Part shown: positions 47,717-57,223 of the stretch, one piece after another
How positions within the stretch are numbered: position 1 is the stretch's first letter
Layout: each line of letters begins with the position of its first letter
Assembly: GCF_023702675.1 (NCBI RefSeq)
Contig: NZ_CP098478.1
Location: forward strand, 3,162,001 to 3,226,000
DNA: 64,000 bases
Direction of reading: 5' to 3'
DNA from: Acinetobacter sp. C26M
Lineage (GTDB): Bacteria; Pseudomonadota; Gammaproteobacteria; Pseudomonadales; Moraxellaceae
Made by a program: the position numbers and the translations under genes
The notes under the pieces: generated by a model
Databases searched by the model: none
Told to the model about the DNA's origin: nothing
Seen by the model: the letters and a program-made list of their open reading frames with translations, nothing else

Positions 47717-47822
47717 GGGCTGCCGAGATTGCAACAGCCCGTTATGATTCGCCTTTGGCATAATATCTTTGCATGCCAATAGATGTTAAACTAAAACCAG
47801 TTATATACTCATTTTTTATACT

Positions 47823-48407
47823 ATGACCGCCAAAACGCTATACGCTTATACGCTACAACCTGTTCCTTACGAAGTTTCTGAAACTGAACAACGTCAAGCT
47901 CAACTGATGATTTGGCGTAGTACCAATAAATTCAGCCGCAAAGCATGGATGATTATGATTGCACTTGTGGTGCTTTCTTTGGTTGCTGCAGGACTTATTA
48001 AATATTATTCGACTTACTCAACAGTGATTTGTTGGGTGGTAATTGTGAGTGTTGTGCTGTTCTATTTGATCAAACGTTTTGGTCTGGAGTGGTACGTTAA
48101 ACGCAAGATGACTGAATTCCCAGTACAGGAAATTAAAGGTCTACGTTTAGGCGTACAGCCGCACGGCATCGTGATGCGCCAAAAGATGGGACTTCAAGAA
48201 GGTACCGCAACGATCGGTTGGAAAGACATTTATGAATGGTATAGCTCTCCTGACTTTATTTTGGTGAATTTCAAAGTAAAAACACCAAAAGGCGAAGAAC
48301 AGCAAGGTGCTTATATTTTACCAAAGCGTATGGACTCAAAGAATTTCTCGTTCAATACAGTACGTAGACACCTGAATGAAACAGTTGGTGCACCTAAATC
48401 AATCTAA
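47823..48407 (+). CDS. YcxB-like membrane protein
   Basis: A 194-residue protein with two adjacent membrane helices (AWMIMIALVVLSLVAAGLI and STVICWVVIVSVVLFYLI). A C-terminal soluble domain of the YcxB type follows, with the usual I-G-W-K-D-I-Y-E-W core and YILPKRMDS. No function is known for the family. It follows the FUSC-type gene by 106 bases and ends in its own terminator. Confidence 0.75.
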   Translation: MTAKTLYAYTLQPVPYEVSETEQRQAQLMIWRSTNKFSRKAWMIMIALVVLSLVAAGLIKYYSTYSTVICWVVIVSVVLFYLIKRFGLEWYVKRKMTEFPVQEIKGLRLGVQPHGIVMRQKMGLQEGTATIGWKDIYEWYSSPDFILVNFKVKTPKGEEQQGAYILPKRMDSKNFSFNTVRRHLNETVGAPKSI

Positions 48408-48424
48408 GTTTTAGTCTCTGACTT

Positions 48425-48453
48425 AAAAAACCTCCCTACATGGGAGGTTTTTT
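48425..48453 (+). terminator. Intrinsic terminator
   Basis: AAAAAACCTCCC pairs with GGGAGGTTTTTT around a four- to five-base loop and ends the YcxB-like gene. Confidence 0.9.
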
Positions 48454-48470
48454 AATGTCCGCTAAATAAA

Positions 48471-48485
48471 TGAGAATCAAAATCA
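48471..48485 (+). promoter_or_regulatory. Candidate Fur box
   Basis: TGAGAATCAAAATCA matches the 7-1-7 Fur consensus (TGATAAT-n-ATTATCA) at 11 of 14 positions. It lies 86 bases before a PepSY-diflavin reductase of the kind used in iron uptake. The promoter itself is not clear. Confidence 0.5.
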
Positions 48486-48570
48486 ATATTATCTGCAAAA
48501 TCCATATTATGTACTTATTCTTGGGTTATAATTTTTTACATGAATTTCATTATCTTTCCATTCTTTGACC

Positions 48571-51108
48571 ATGTTTAAAAAAGTTTTCTTCCAAATCCAT
48601 TGGTTTTTAGGGATTACAGCGGGGCTTATTCTCTCTTTGATGGGGGTAACAGGTGCAATCTACTCATACGAACCACAGATTCTAAAATGGATCAACCAAG
48701 ACAGCTATGTGGTTGAGGCTGCCCAAACAGCAAAACTCACCCCTGCCCAGTTGTATCAACATTTCAATCAGCAACAACCCGAGATTGAAATTAACAGCAT
48801 TACCATTGCTTCCGACCCAACAGCATCTTCTACCGTCAATATCAAAAAAGAAGGTGCGCGTCGTGGCTACAACATGATGGTCAATCCATATACAGCAGAA
48901 ATCTTACCCGATGTAAAAGGTCGTGACACCCTACAATTTATTCAGCGTTTGCATCGTAATTTAACCGCTGGTGAGTTTGGGGCTCAAATTACGGGTGCAT
49001 CAACCCTGATGCTCATCTTCTTTGTTTTGAGTGGCATCTATCTGCGCTTTCCGAAGAAACATAGCTTTAAACAATGGTTCTTTATTAAACCCAAACTCAA
49101 AGGTCGCAATTTTATTTGGGACTTACATGCTGTTGTTGGGACATGGGTAGTCGTATTTTATCTACTGTTTGCATGTACAGGCTTATATTGGTCTTATGAC
49201 TGGTGGCGTGCAGGTATGTTCAAAGTCATGGGCGTTGAACAACCACAACGGAATCAACAAAATAATGAACGTGGCAAAGATAAACAACCTGAACTGGCAA
49301 AACCACAGGTCAATGCTATCCTGAGCCAAACATGGACAGGAGTAAATGCACAGATTGGGCGTGAGTACTCAAGCCTCACCTTAAATATTCCGAAACACGA
49401 TAATGCCAAGGTTGAGCTTTCATTTGTCGATGCAATTCCACAACATGAACGTGCACGTAACCAAGCGGTTTATAACTATCAAAACAATAAATTCGAAAAA
49501 TTTGAACTCTATGAAGACAAGAAGCTCAATGAAAAAATCATGAGCAGTATGCTACCTGTGCATCGTGGTAGTTTCTTTGGTTCAACCTATCAATTTATTG
49601 CCATGCTGGCTTCATTGGCAATGCCACTGTTCTTTGTAACGGGTTGGATGCTGTATCTAAAACGTCGCAAACAGAAGAAGTTAACTCAAGCGGCACGTCA
49701 GTCACTCAGCGTACAGTCGATTGATCCAAATGCCAAGCCTTGGCTGATTACTTATGCAACCCAAACTGGTGTGGCTGAACAATTGGCTTGGCGTACAGCG
49801 ACCAGCTTGCAAGAAGCACAGCAGCCAACTACGGTTAAACCAATTCAGCAACTCACTGAGCAAGACCTATTACAGGCACCACAGGTTTTATTTGTCGTCA
49901 GTACCTATGGCACAGGCGAAGCACCTGATCTAGCCGTAAGTTTCAGCAAGAAATTGATGCAACAAAAGCTCGATCTGAACCAAATGCAATATGCTGTACT
50001 GGCACTCGGCTCAAAAGAATACCCAGATAGTTATTGCAGCTTCGGTTATGCTGTAGATACATGGTTAAAGCAATGTCATGCGCAACCATTATTCGACTTG
50101 ATCGAAGTGGATAATGCCAATGCCACTGATATTCAACGCTGGAATCAAGGCTTGTCTGCGGTAACTCAACATGAGCTACATGCAATGAATATTGAGAAAG
50201 TATTTGATCAATGGACGTTAAGCGAACGCACCCTACTCAATCCAGATAGCTTAGGACAAGCGGCCTATAATATTGAGCTGACCTCAGCATCTGACATGAC
50301 ATGGCATGCTGGTGATATTGCAGAAATTCAACCAGCCAATAGTTTGGCTGATATTCAGAATTTCTTGATCAAATATCAAACCCCTGCACACAGTATCGTT
50401 GAGTCATTAAACCAAAATATTGAACAAGCACTTTGGGATAAAAATCTGCGGGTTGATATCCAGCCGTTTAGTACGCTTGAAGATTTACTGGAACAACTTC
50501 CAACCCTGCCAGCACGTGAATATTCGATTGCCAGTATTCCATCTCAACAAGTACTAAGACTGGTGGTTCGCCAAAAACGCGATGAAAATGATCAACTCGG
50601 TCTTGGTTCTGGCTGGTTAACCGAATTGGCTCAGCTAAAACAAACCATTTCCCTGCGTATTCGAACCAATGAATCATTCCATCTCATTGACGATAACCGT
50701 CCAATTATCTGTATTGGTAATGGTACAGGAATTGCGGGTCTCATGAGCTTGTTACAGCAACGTAATCGACAAAACTATACCGCGAATTGGCTGATCTTCG
50801 GTGAACGTCAACGCGAACATGACTTTTTCTATCAAGAAACCATTCAAGCCTGGTTAAACATGGGAACATTACAGCGTTTGAATTTGGCTTTTTCTCGCGA
50901 TCAAGAACAGCGTATCTATGTTCAGGACGTATTACGCAATAATGCTGATGAACTCATCAAATGGGTTGAGCAAGGTGCTGTGATTTATGTCTGTGGTAGC
51001 ATTGAAGGTATGGCCTCTGGTGTCGATCAGGCACTGATGGATATTCTAGGTGAAGAAAAACTAGATGAATTAAGACAAACTGGCCGTTACCGTCGAGACG
51101 TGTATTAA
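48571..51108 (+). CDS. PepSY-domain membrane protein fused to a sulfite-reductase-type diflavin reductase
   Basis: An 845-residue fusion. The N-terminal 390 residues are a PepSY-associated membrane unit: first helix HWFLGITAGLILSLMGVTGAIYSYEP, then helices near 140-160, 190-215 and 345-375, with His residues that may bind haem. After a Lys/Gln-rich linker comes a flavodoxin domain (PWLITYATQTGVAEQLAWRT, then VVSTYGTGEAPDLA). An FAD domain (REYSIAS) and an NADPH-binding end (ICIGNGTGIAGLMSLLQQR, YVCGSIEGM) follow. Electrons would pass from NADPH through FAD and FMN to the membrane, probably to ferric siderophores. The possible Fur box upstream supports this. I use the ATG at 48571; a TTG two codons earlier is also in frame. 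Confidence 0.87.
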   Translation: MFKKVFFQIHWFLGITAGLILSLMGVTGAIYSYEPQILKWINQDSYVVEAAQTAKLTPAQLYQHFNQQQPEIEINSITIASDPTASSTVNIKKEGARRGYNMMVNPYTAEILPDVKGRDTLQFIQRLHRNLTAGEFGAQITGASTLMLIFFVLSGIYLRFPKKHSFKQWFFIKPKLKGRNFIWDLHAVVGTWVVVFYLLFACTGLYWSYDWWRAGMFKVMGVEQPQRNQQNNERGKDKQPELAKPQVNAILSQTWTGVNAQIGREYSSLTLNIPKHDNAKVELSFVDAIPQHERARNQAVYNYQNNKFEKFELYEDKKLNEKIMSSMLPVHRGSFFGSTYQFIAMLASLAMPLFFVTGWMLYLKRRKQKKLTQAARQSLSVQSIDPNAKPWLITYATQTGVAEQLAWRTATSLQEAQQPTTVKPIQQLTEQDLLQAPQVLFVVSTYGTGEAPDLAVSFSKKLMQQKLDLNQMQYAVLALGSKEYPDSYCSFGYAVDTWLKQCHAQPLFDLIEVDNANATDIQRWNQGLSAVTQHELHAMNIEKVFDQWTLSERTLLNPDSLGQAAYNIELTSASDMTWHAGDIAEIQPANSLADIQNFLIKYQTPAHSIVESLNQNIEQALWDKNLRVDIQPFSTLEDLLEQLPTLPAREYSIASIPSQQVLRLVVRQKRDENDQLGLGSGWLTELAQLKQTISLRIRTNESFHLIDDNRPIICIGNGTGIAGLMSLLQQRNRQNYTANWLIFGERQREHDFFYQETIQAWLNMGTLQRLNLAFSRDQEQRIYVQDVLRNNADELIKWVEQGAVIYVCGSIEGMASGVDQALMDILGEEKLDELRQTGRYRRDVY

Positions 51109-51122
51109 CTATTGTTCGGAAT

Positions 51123-51156
51123 AAAAAAAACGAGTGCAAGTCACTCGTTTTTTTAT
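51123..51156 (+). terminator. Intrinsic terminator
   Basis: AAAAAAACGAGTG pairs with CACTCGTTTTTTT around a short loop and ends the diflavin-reductase gene. Confidence 0.9.
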
Positions 51157-51231
51157 AAGACAATAAGAGGATTTGCCTTTCTCTGAATTTTGCATACACT
51201 TAGCACGGTTCAAATCGACACAATTAAGATT

Positions 51232-52017
51232 ATGCAAATAAGTTCATGGGTTCGTATTGTTTTAGCCCTTATCGGTTCAGTTCTGTTCTTAGATGGCGCA
51301 ATTCTGATCGCCTTTAAAAAGATTCATATCGGAACAGTACTGCCACTGCTACTTGGACTATTTTTCTGTCTCTATGCTTATTTCTATTACCATATTGAAC
51401 GTTTCTTTTTCTATCATTTCCATTTACATTCAATCTGGCGCTTCGGCTGGCTGTGTTTCTGGATTTGGGTGGTTAGCTTAGGCTATTTCTTCGATTATCT
51501 TTCAGATAATAATGCCAAAGCTCAAAACATTCCTCCAGTTAAAGCAATTATTGTATTAGGAAGCGGTGTTGAAAATGGACAACCTTCTGCCACACTCGCA
51601 AAACGCTTAGATCGCGCTGCACCTGTTGCTTTAGCTCAACCCCAAGCAAAATTAGTCATGACAGGTGGTATTGATTTTGGTGAAACAGACAGCGAAGCTG
51701 TAGTAATGTCACGTTATGTACAACAGCACTATCACATTCCTGCATCACATATCATTTTAGAAGATAAAAGTACCAGCACTGAATTGAATCTTAAAAATAG
51801 TCAAACCTTATTGCAGGCACAACACATTACTATTCAGCAGCCAATTGCAATCGTCACCAGTGATTTCCATACCTTACGTGCTGCTGCCATTGCCAAGAAA
51901 CAAGGCTACAGCAATATCACCATGCTTGGTGCAATCACACCTTTGGCAACACGTTATAATGCATGGTTAAGAGAATACTTCGCCTATGCAAGTGGCTGGA
52001 TCTTAAATGAGTATTGA
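51232..52017 (+). CDS. YdcF/DUF218-family membrane protein (ElyC/SanA-like fold)
   Basis: A 261-residue protein with three N-terminal membrane helices (ending near residue 90) and a DUF218 domain. The domain begins KAIIVLGSGVENGQPSATLAKRLDRA and includes KLVMTGGIDFGETDSEAVVM, ILEDKSTSTELNLKNS and VTSDFHTLRAAAIAKKQG. The closest characterised relatives are ElyC and SanA, which act in envelope or undecaprenyl-phosphate metabolism under stress, but the membrane layout differs between subgroups. The ATG at 51232 is used; the upstream TTG frame start has no ribosome site. Confidence 0.82.
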   Translation: MQISSWVRIVLALIGSVLFLDGAILIAFKKIHIGTVLPLLLGLFFCLYAYFYYHIERFFFYHFHLHSIWRFGWLCFWIWVVSLGYFFDYLSDNNAKAQNIPPVKAIIVLGSGVENGQPSATLAKRLDRAAPVALAQPQAKLVMTGGIDFGETDSEAVVMSRYVQQHYHIPASHIILEDKSTSTELNLKNSQTLLQAQHITIQQPIAIVTSDFHTLRAAAIAKKQGYSNITMLGAITPLATRYNAWLREYFAYASGWILNEY

Positions 52018-52039
52018 TTGAGGGTCTTCCTTTTCAATA

Positions 52040-52561
52040 CTAGGATGAAGCTGAGTTATGCAAACGAATATCGCGAGGTAGAGGAAGTTTTAACTCAGCA
52101 AATACATCAGGACGTTGTAAATATATTTGGTATAAAAAATTCTTAATATCCAATAACAAAGCATCAGGGGAAACCAATAAATTATTTCCCTCTGGTGTTA
52201 AATCTAAAGATAAAATCGTATTGTTTTCTTTTAAAAATGGAATCATCTTCTCAATAAAGGCCAGCAACGGCACTTCCTGAATTTCGTATTGCGCCCAATT
52301 GTCTTTAATCAGTAATTTTGCCAAACTTTTATTCTGCCAAACGGATAACGCATGCTGTCCTGATGGTGTTGAGCATAAGGCCCACCCCTCATGATAAAGT
52401 GCAATCACGTGACGTTGCATAATAATATTTTGAATAAACTGACGGTAAGCGTCTTTAAGCGAAGAATTAGCAGGTGTAGTTTGAGATTTCGACGCAGCCT
52501 TGCGTTGATAAGGGTTTCTCATAAAGTACTTCATATTAGAATCATTATTGATGCTAATCAT
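52040..52561 (-). CDS. DUF2750-family protein
   Basis: A 173-residue soluble protein. The core (VIALYHEGWALCSTPSGQHALSVWQ, then WAQYEIQEVPLLAFIEKMIPFL) fits DUF2750, which has the pattern of an EGWA element, a four-strand sheet and a P-x-x-x-F-hydrophobic helix. The function is unknown. The N terminus is uncertain: ATGs at 52561, 52534 and 52522 are all in frame and none has a strong ribosome site; the last has GAAG seven bases upstream. It is convergent with the YdcF-like gene and downstream of the tRNA operon. Confidence 0.7.
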   Translation of the reverse strand: MISINNDSNMKYFMRNPYQRKAASKSQTTPANSSLKDAYRQFIQNIIMQRHVIALYHEGWALCSTPSGQHALSVWQNKSLAKLLIKDNWAQYEIQEVPLLAFIEKMIPFLKENNTILSLDLTPEGNNLLVSPDALLLDIKNFLYQIYLQRPDVFAELKLPLPRDIRLHNSASS

Positions 52562-52570
52562 AAAATAACT

Positions 52571-52585
52571 TTGTAATGATTACAA
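52571..52585. repeat. Perfect 15-bp inverted repeat
   Basis: TTGTAATGATTACAA is a perfect palindrome around one base. It lies between the last tRNA-Val gene and the DUF2750 gene. It could be a weak terminator of the tRNA operon or an operator for the next gene; there is no strong T run. Confidence 0.4.
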
Positions 52586-52609
52586 TGATATGAGATTTGG
52601 AGAGATATA

Positions 52610-52685
52610 TGGTGGGCGCTGACGGGATCGAACCGCCGACATTCTGCTTGTAAGGCAGACGCTCTACCAACTGAGCTAAGCGCCC
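52610..52685 (-). tRNA. tRNA-Val (UAC), copy 3 of 3
   Basis: A 76-base minus-strand gene including the encoded CCA. It has the acceptor stem GGGCGCT, D arm TAGCTCAGTTGGTAGAGC, anticodon loop CTTACAA (anticodon UAC) and T loop GGTTCGATCCC. It is the promoter-distal gene of the tRNA operon. Confidence 0.97.
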
Positions 52686-52824
52686 TGAGCGAGGATAAAC
52701 AAAGCGAAGCTTTGTCTGAGCGCAAGAGAAAAAACTTTGATTTTTCTAATGGCATCTCGAATCAGAGATCAAGTATAAAAATACTTGTTAAAACTAACAT
52801 TCTCTTAAACTGATATCAAGAAAA

Positions 52825-52901
52825 TGGCGCAGCGGACGGGGCTCGAACCCGCGACCCTCGGCGTGACAGGCCGATATTCTAACCAACTGAACTACCGCTG
52901 C
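52825..52901 (-). tRNA. tRNA-Asp (GUC), copy 3 of 3
   Basis: A 77-base minus-strand gene including CCA. It has the acceptor stem GCAGCGG, anticodon loop CTGTCAC (anticodon GUC) and T loop GGTTCGAGCCC, with discriminator base G as in bacterial tRNA-Asp. Confidence 0.97.
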
Positions 52902-52941
52902 ACTGTATTACTTCATAGTGAGAAGTAAATGTCACAAATTA

Positions 52942-53017
52942 TGGTGGGCGCTGACGGGATCGAACCGCCGACATTCTGCTTGTAAGGCAGACGCTCTACC
53001 AACTGAGCTAAGCGCCC
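52942..53017 (-). tRNA. tRNA-Val (UAC), copy 2 of 3
   Basis: A 76-base gene including CCA, with the same sequence as the other two tRNA-Val copies. It is followed on the transcript by a spacer starting with the same AGCGAGG-type bases (plus-strand TGAGCGAGG) seen beside copy 3. Confidence 0.97.
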
Positions 53018-53119
53018 TGAGCGAGGTAACAAACTTAAAGCATTGCTTTAAAATTTGTTTAAGTATAAAAGAAATAAATTCCAATGTACTCAACTCTATT
53101 TCATTCTTGCAAATTTAAG

Positions 53120-53196
53120 TGGCGCAGCGGACGGGGCTCGAACCCGCGACCCTCGGCGTGACAGGCCGATATTCTAACCAACTGAACTACCGCTGC
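53120..53196 (-). tRNA. tRNA-Asp (GUC), copy 2 of 3
   Basis: A 77-base gene including CCA, with the same sequence as the other tRNA-Asp copies. The spacer next to its CCA end (plus-strand TTTAAGTGG) nearly matches that of copy 1. Confidence 0.97.
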
Positions 53197-53239
53197 ACGA
53201 TAATTTTGCAATCATGACAAACAATTATTAAAACTTAAG

Positions 53240-53316
53240 TGGCGCAGCGGACGGGGCTCGAACCCGCGACCCTCGGCGTGACAGGCCGATATTCTAACCA
53301 ACTGAACTACCGCTGC
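53240..53316 (-). tRNA. tRNA-Asp (GUC), copy 1 of 3
   Basis: A 77-base gene including CCA with anticodon GUC. It is the second gene of the operon, lying 23 bases from the first tRNA-Val. Confidence 0.97.
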
Positions 53317-53339
53317 ACTTGAGTTTTAACGTAAAGGCT

Positions 53340-53415
53340 TGGTGGGCGCTGACGGGATCGAACCGCCGACATTCTGCTTGTAAGGCAGACGCTCTACCAA
53401 CTGAGCTAAGCGCCC
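53340..53415 (-). tRNA. tRNA-Val (UAC), copy 1 of 3
   Basis: A 76-base gene including CCA, first in the operon. The transcript is expected to start about 20 bases upstream of its 5' end. Confidence 0.97.
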
Positions 53416-53442
53416 TTAACGTCTTCATCGTTTGTGAGGTGC

Positions 53443-53470
53443 ATTATAGAGAATCTTTACAGCCTGTCAA
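53443..53470 (-). promoter_or_regulatory. Strong sigma70-type promoter of the tRNA operon
   Basis: On the minus strand TTGACA (53465-53470) and TATAAT (53443-53448) are both perfect consensus hexamers, separated by 16 bases. The sequence after the -10 (GCACC) is C-rich, like the discriminator of stringently controlled stable-RNA promoters. Confidence 0.92.
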
Positions 53471-53578
53471 ACGCTTTTGCCACTCTTTTCCGAAAAAACC
53501 GCACGAATGATTAAAAAATAAGTGATTCCATTAAAAATTTGATATTTCCGTATTTTATTTAAGCACTTATTTGCATTT

Positions 53579-54088
53579 TCACACTTTATTTTCTAAGGCA
53601 TGTTCAGAAATATAAACCACGGCTTGCTCAGAAACGAGCTCAAACAATTCAACAATTTCATCATTCTTCATCCGAATGCAACCATGTGACATTGGAATGC
53701 CCATCGGTTCTGTGTCTGGGGTACCATGGATATAGATATAACGCTTAAACGTATCGTGCCCTTCCCCATGGTTAAAGCCTTCCTCTAAACCATCCAACCA
53801 TAAAATTCGTGACAAGATCCAATCTCGTTGTGGAAATTGCTGTGCTAGTTGTTGGTCATACACTTCACCTGTGGGTTGGCGTGCAATAAAAACGGCATTT
53901 TTAGGTGCATCACCACCAATCTTTTGTGCAACCTGATGCCAACCTCTTGGTGTCTTGCCACTATTTTCCTGTTCACCGATACCGTTTTTACCTGAAGAGA
54001 TCACATAGAATTTATTATGTTTTGGCAAATGTAAGGTTTGCTTTGCTAAATCAATGACGATATCTGCCTGATCTAGGGTATAGCTCAT
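53579..54088 (-). CDS. elsL: Cytoplasmic YkuD-family L,D-carboxypeptidase, ElsL (LdtK)-like
   Basis: A 169-residue YkuD-domain protein with the catalytic motif spread over YIYIHGTPD and PMSHGCIRMKND (His and the Cys nucleophile). There is no signal peptide or membrane helix, so it should stay in the cytoplasm. That fits ElsL/LdtK of A. baumannii, a YkuD protein that trims tetrapeptides to tripeptides during murein recycling in place of LdcA. I assign the name from the missing signal, small size and genus. A generic L,D-transpeptidase is the alternative. It lies upstream of the tRNA promoter on the same strand. Confidence 0.72.
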   Translation of the reverse strand: MSYTLDQADIVIDLAKQTLHLPKHNKFYVISSGKNGIGEQENSGKTPRGWHQVAQKIGGDAPKNAVFIARQPTGEVYDQQLAQQFPQRDWILSRILWLDGLEEGFNHGEGHDTFKRYIYIHGTPDTEPMGIPMSHGCIRMKNDEIVELFELVSEQAVVYISEHALENKV

Positions 54089-54240
54089 TTTTATCTCGAT
54101 AGATGATAGAACACTTTTATTTCAACATAGACCGTAATCTTTTTCTTGTACTTTTAGGTAGTTTTAATTGTTCGTCGGTTTTAAATATAGAAACAAAAAA
54201 CAATGCAGCATGATTTAATCTTATTCTGATCTTTTGGATC

Positions 54241-54364
54241 GGCGATAAGCAATGCTTTTCGATTCTCAGAACAAAGGATTGCTTTTCTTAACTCGCCACT
54301 CACAGCATATGAGCCATATTTGGCGCAAGGTCTTGCGCTCGGACAAAGCGTTGCTTTTCTTAAC
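54241..54364. repeat. Degenerate direct repeat, 72-base period
   Basis: ACAAAGGATTGCTTTTCTTAAC (54271-54292, two over-long halves differing from the next by two bases) recurs at 54343-54364 with CG for GA. A weaker third unit with AATGCTTTTC lies at 54251-54260. The last copy covers the stop codon of the YbaN-like gene. Confidence 0.55.
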
Positions 54365-54725
54365 GCTGCTCAGGCTCGGGGCGTAACCACAACCACACTG
54401 CAACGATAAACATAGTGACATCAGTAAAGACTTTCACCCAAAATGGCGCATTGGTAAATAGCATCAAAACACCACTGATCAGCATCATGATACTGGCAAT
54501 CCATTTTGCCTTACGCGGGACTGTGCCATGCTCACGCCAATTGCGTAACGTTGGTCCATACTTCGGATGATTCAATAGCCATGCATCCATTTCTGGCCAG
54601 CCTTTTGAAGCAGCCCACGCTGCAAGAATCAGAAAAACAGTGGTTGGCATACCAGGTAAAATTGCCCCAATAATTCCCAACGTAATAAAAATCACGACTA
54701 AACTACGCCAGAACAATGTTTTCAT
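54360..54725 (-). CDS. YbaN-family (DUF454) small membrane protein
   Basis: A 121-residue protein with two N-terminal helices around LGIIGAILPGMPTTVFLILAA, the DUF454 signature, then a cytoplasmic loop (HPKYGPTLRNWREHGTVPRKAKW) and two more helices. The role is unknown; YbaN is a conserved inner-membrane protein. I use the ATG at 54725; a GTG six codons upstream is also in frame and neither has a strong ribosome site. Its stop lies in a repeated AAGCGTTGCTTTTC element. Confidence 0.82.
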   Translation of the reverse strand: MKTLFWRSLVVIFITLGIIGAILPGMPTTVFLILAAWAASKGWPEMDAWLLNHPKYGPTLRNWREHGTVPRKAKWIASIMMLISGVLMLFTNAPFWVKVFTDVTMFIVAVWLWLRPEPEQR

Positions 54726-54825
54726 TGAGTAATTAACCGACACTTATTTGCAACCGTGCTAGTATAAAGTGTTTTTATCACTCTTTCTTAAACTTCACTT
54801 ATTATTTCAATGATTGAGTTATTTT

Positions 54826-55683
54826 ATGCCTAGCGCAATGAGTCCTGTTTATTATTTTGAACCTTGGCTACAGTTTAAGACTCCTATCGTAAGACATTTA
54901 GCGTTTTGTATTGCCAGTCCGAATATCTTGACGCAAATACCCAGTGAACTAGCTGTAAAGCATAATTTTGAATTTCATCATGATTCCAAGTGGCAGAATT
55001 ATTATCAAAACTATGAACAACGCTTAAAGCAACTCGATCAACAGCCTCAAGCGCTGATTGATTTTCTGGCACAACTAAAAAGTACACGCCTTGGTTTACG
55101 TTTTGAGAATTTACTCTGGTTTTGGCTATTGGATGATGAATACCATCCCTATCAACTACTTGGACACAGTATTCAGAAAATTGCAGGTGCAGTGACTTTA
55201 GGTGAACTCGATTTTGTTGTACTCAATCGACAGACGCAAGAAGTTGAACACTGGGAAGTGGCTTTAAAATATTATCTTGGTGAAGAAAAACTAGATTTAG
55301 CGCAATGGTATGGACTCAATCGACAAGACACATTACAAAGAAAATTAAGACATTTTACCGAACGTCAATTTCAATTTTCGGAAGCAAACCAGTATCAGAT
55401 TCAACGAAAATTTGCCGTCATGAAAGGACAACTCTATCTACCCCATGAGCAAAATAATTTAAGCCTACCTTCTTGGATCAATACATCACGGCGTTTAGGA
55501 CAATGGGGTACACAGATTCCGCAAACACCTTATTATCGCTTACAACGTCATGAATGGCTCTGCCCTGATCTAGGGTCTTCATCACAAACAGCTGTTTGGT
55601 GGACCAATGGTTTATATTATCAGGACCAACCAACACCTTCTTATTATATGTTCCGCCAACCTTCACTTTTATTTATGAAATAA
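54826..55683 (+). CDS. DUF1853-family protein
   Basis: A 285-residue soluble protein. The segment TRLGLRFENLLWFWLL, followed by QLLGHSIQKIAG, TLGELDFVVLNRQTQEVEHWEVALKYYLG, is the hallmark of DUF1853. The Glu-Leu-Asp-Phe and Glu-x-x-x-Lys layout resembles a PD-(D/E)xK nuclease-like core, which is my inference. A TTG four codons earlier is possible; the ATG at 54826 starts MPSAMSPVYYFEPW. It is divergent from the YbaN-like gene. Confidence 0.78.
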   Translation: MPSAMSPVYYFEPWLQFKTPIVRHLAFCIASPNILTQIPSELAVKHNFEFHHDSKWQNYYQNYEQRLKQLDQQPQALIDFLAQLKSTRLGLRFENLLWFWLLDDEYHPYQLLGHSIQKIAGAVTLGELDFVVLNRQTQEVEHWEVALKYYLGEEKLDLAQWYGLNRQDTLQRKLRHFTERQFQFSEANQYQIQRKFAVMKGQLYLPHEQNNLSLPSWINTSRRLGQWGTQIPQTPYYRLQRHEWLCPDLGSSSQTAVWWTNGLYYQDQPTPSYYMFRQPSLLFMK

Positions 55684-55807
55684 AGTGAATTATTATTCTA
55701 CAAATTAACATTTTATAACATATCTACCATCAAACCCACATGGTCATTTTCTGTTAACTTTTTTAGCCTCTTAAGTACATCATAATTAAATTGAAATGGA
55801 GACGATG

Positions 55808-55948
55808 ATGAAAAAAATTTTAGTTGCTTCAATCATGACTGCTTTTGTTTTAACTGGCTGTAATACATTTAAAGGTATTGGTAAAGATGTATCTAAGGCG
55901 GGTGATAAAGTCACTCAAACCGCGGAGAAAACACAAGATAAGATGTAA
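55808..55948 (+). CDS. Entericidin-like small lipoprotein (46 aa)
   Basis: A 46-residue lipoprotein too short for most gene finders. It reads MKKILVASIMTAFVLTGC, with the lipobox Cys at 18, then a short mature peptide with alternating Gly, Lys and Asp (KGIGKDVSKAGDKV) typical of entericidin A/B. The start at 55808 has GGAG six bases upstream; the ATG just before it is too close. Entericidins are stress-linked outer-membrane lipoproteins of uncertain role. A strong terminator follows at 55969. Confidence 0.85.
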   Translation: MKKILVASIMTAFVLTGCNTFKGIGKDVSKAGDKVTQTAEKTQDKM

Positions 55949-55968
55949 TCCCTGAAAGCAACTTACCA

Positions 55969-57205
<1,237 letters not shown>

Positions 57206-57223
57206 AAATAAAAAGAGATCAAT

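Noticed and set aside
47717..47740. A GGGCTG/CAGCCC hairpin after the FUSC-type gene
   Set aside because: The stem is short, the loop is 12 bases and there is no T run.
52558..52755. An open frame covering a tRNA-Val gene, with similar frames at 52918-53118 and 53319-53510
   Set aside because: These frames are translations of tRNA genes and have no ribosome site; the near-identical peptides come from repeated tRNA sequence.
52610..53415. Regular repeats that could suggest a CRISPR array
   Set aside because: The repeats are complete tRNA-Val and tRNA-Asp genes with CCA ends and clear cloverleaf parts.
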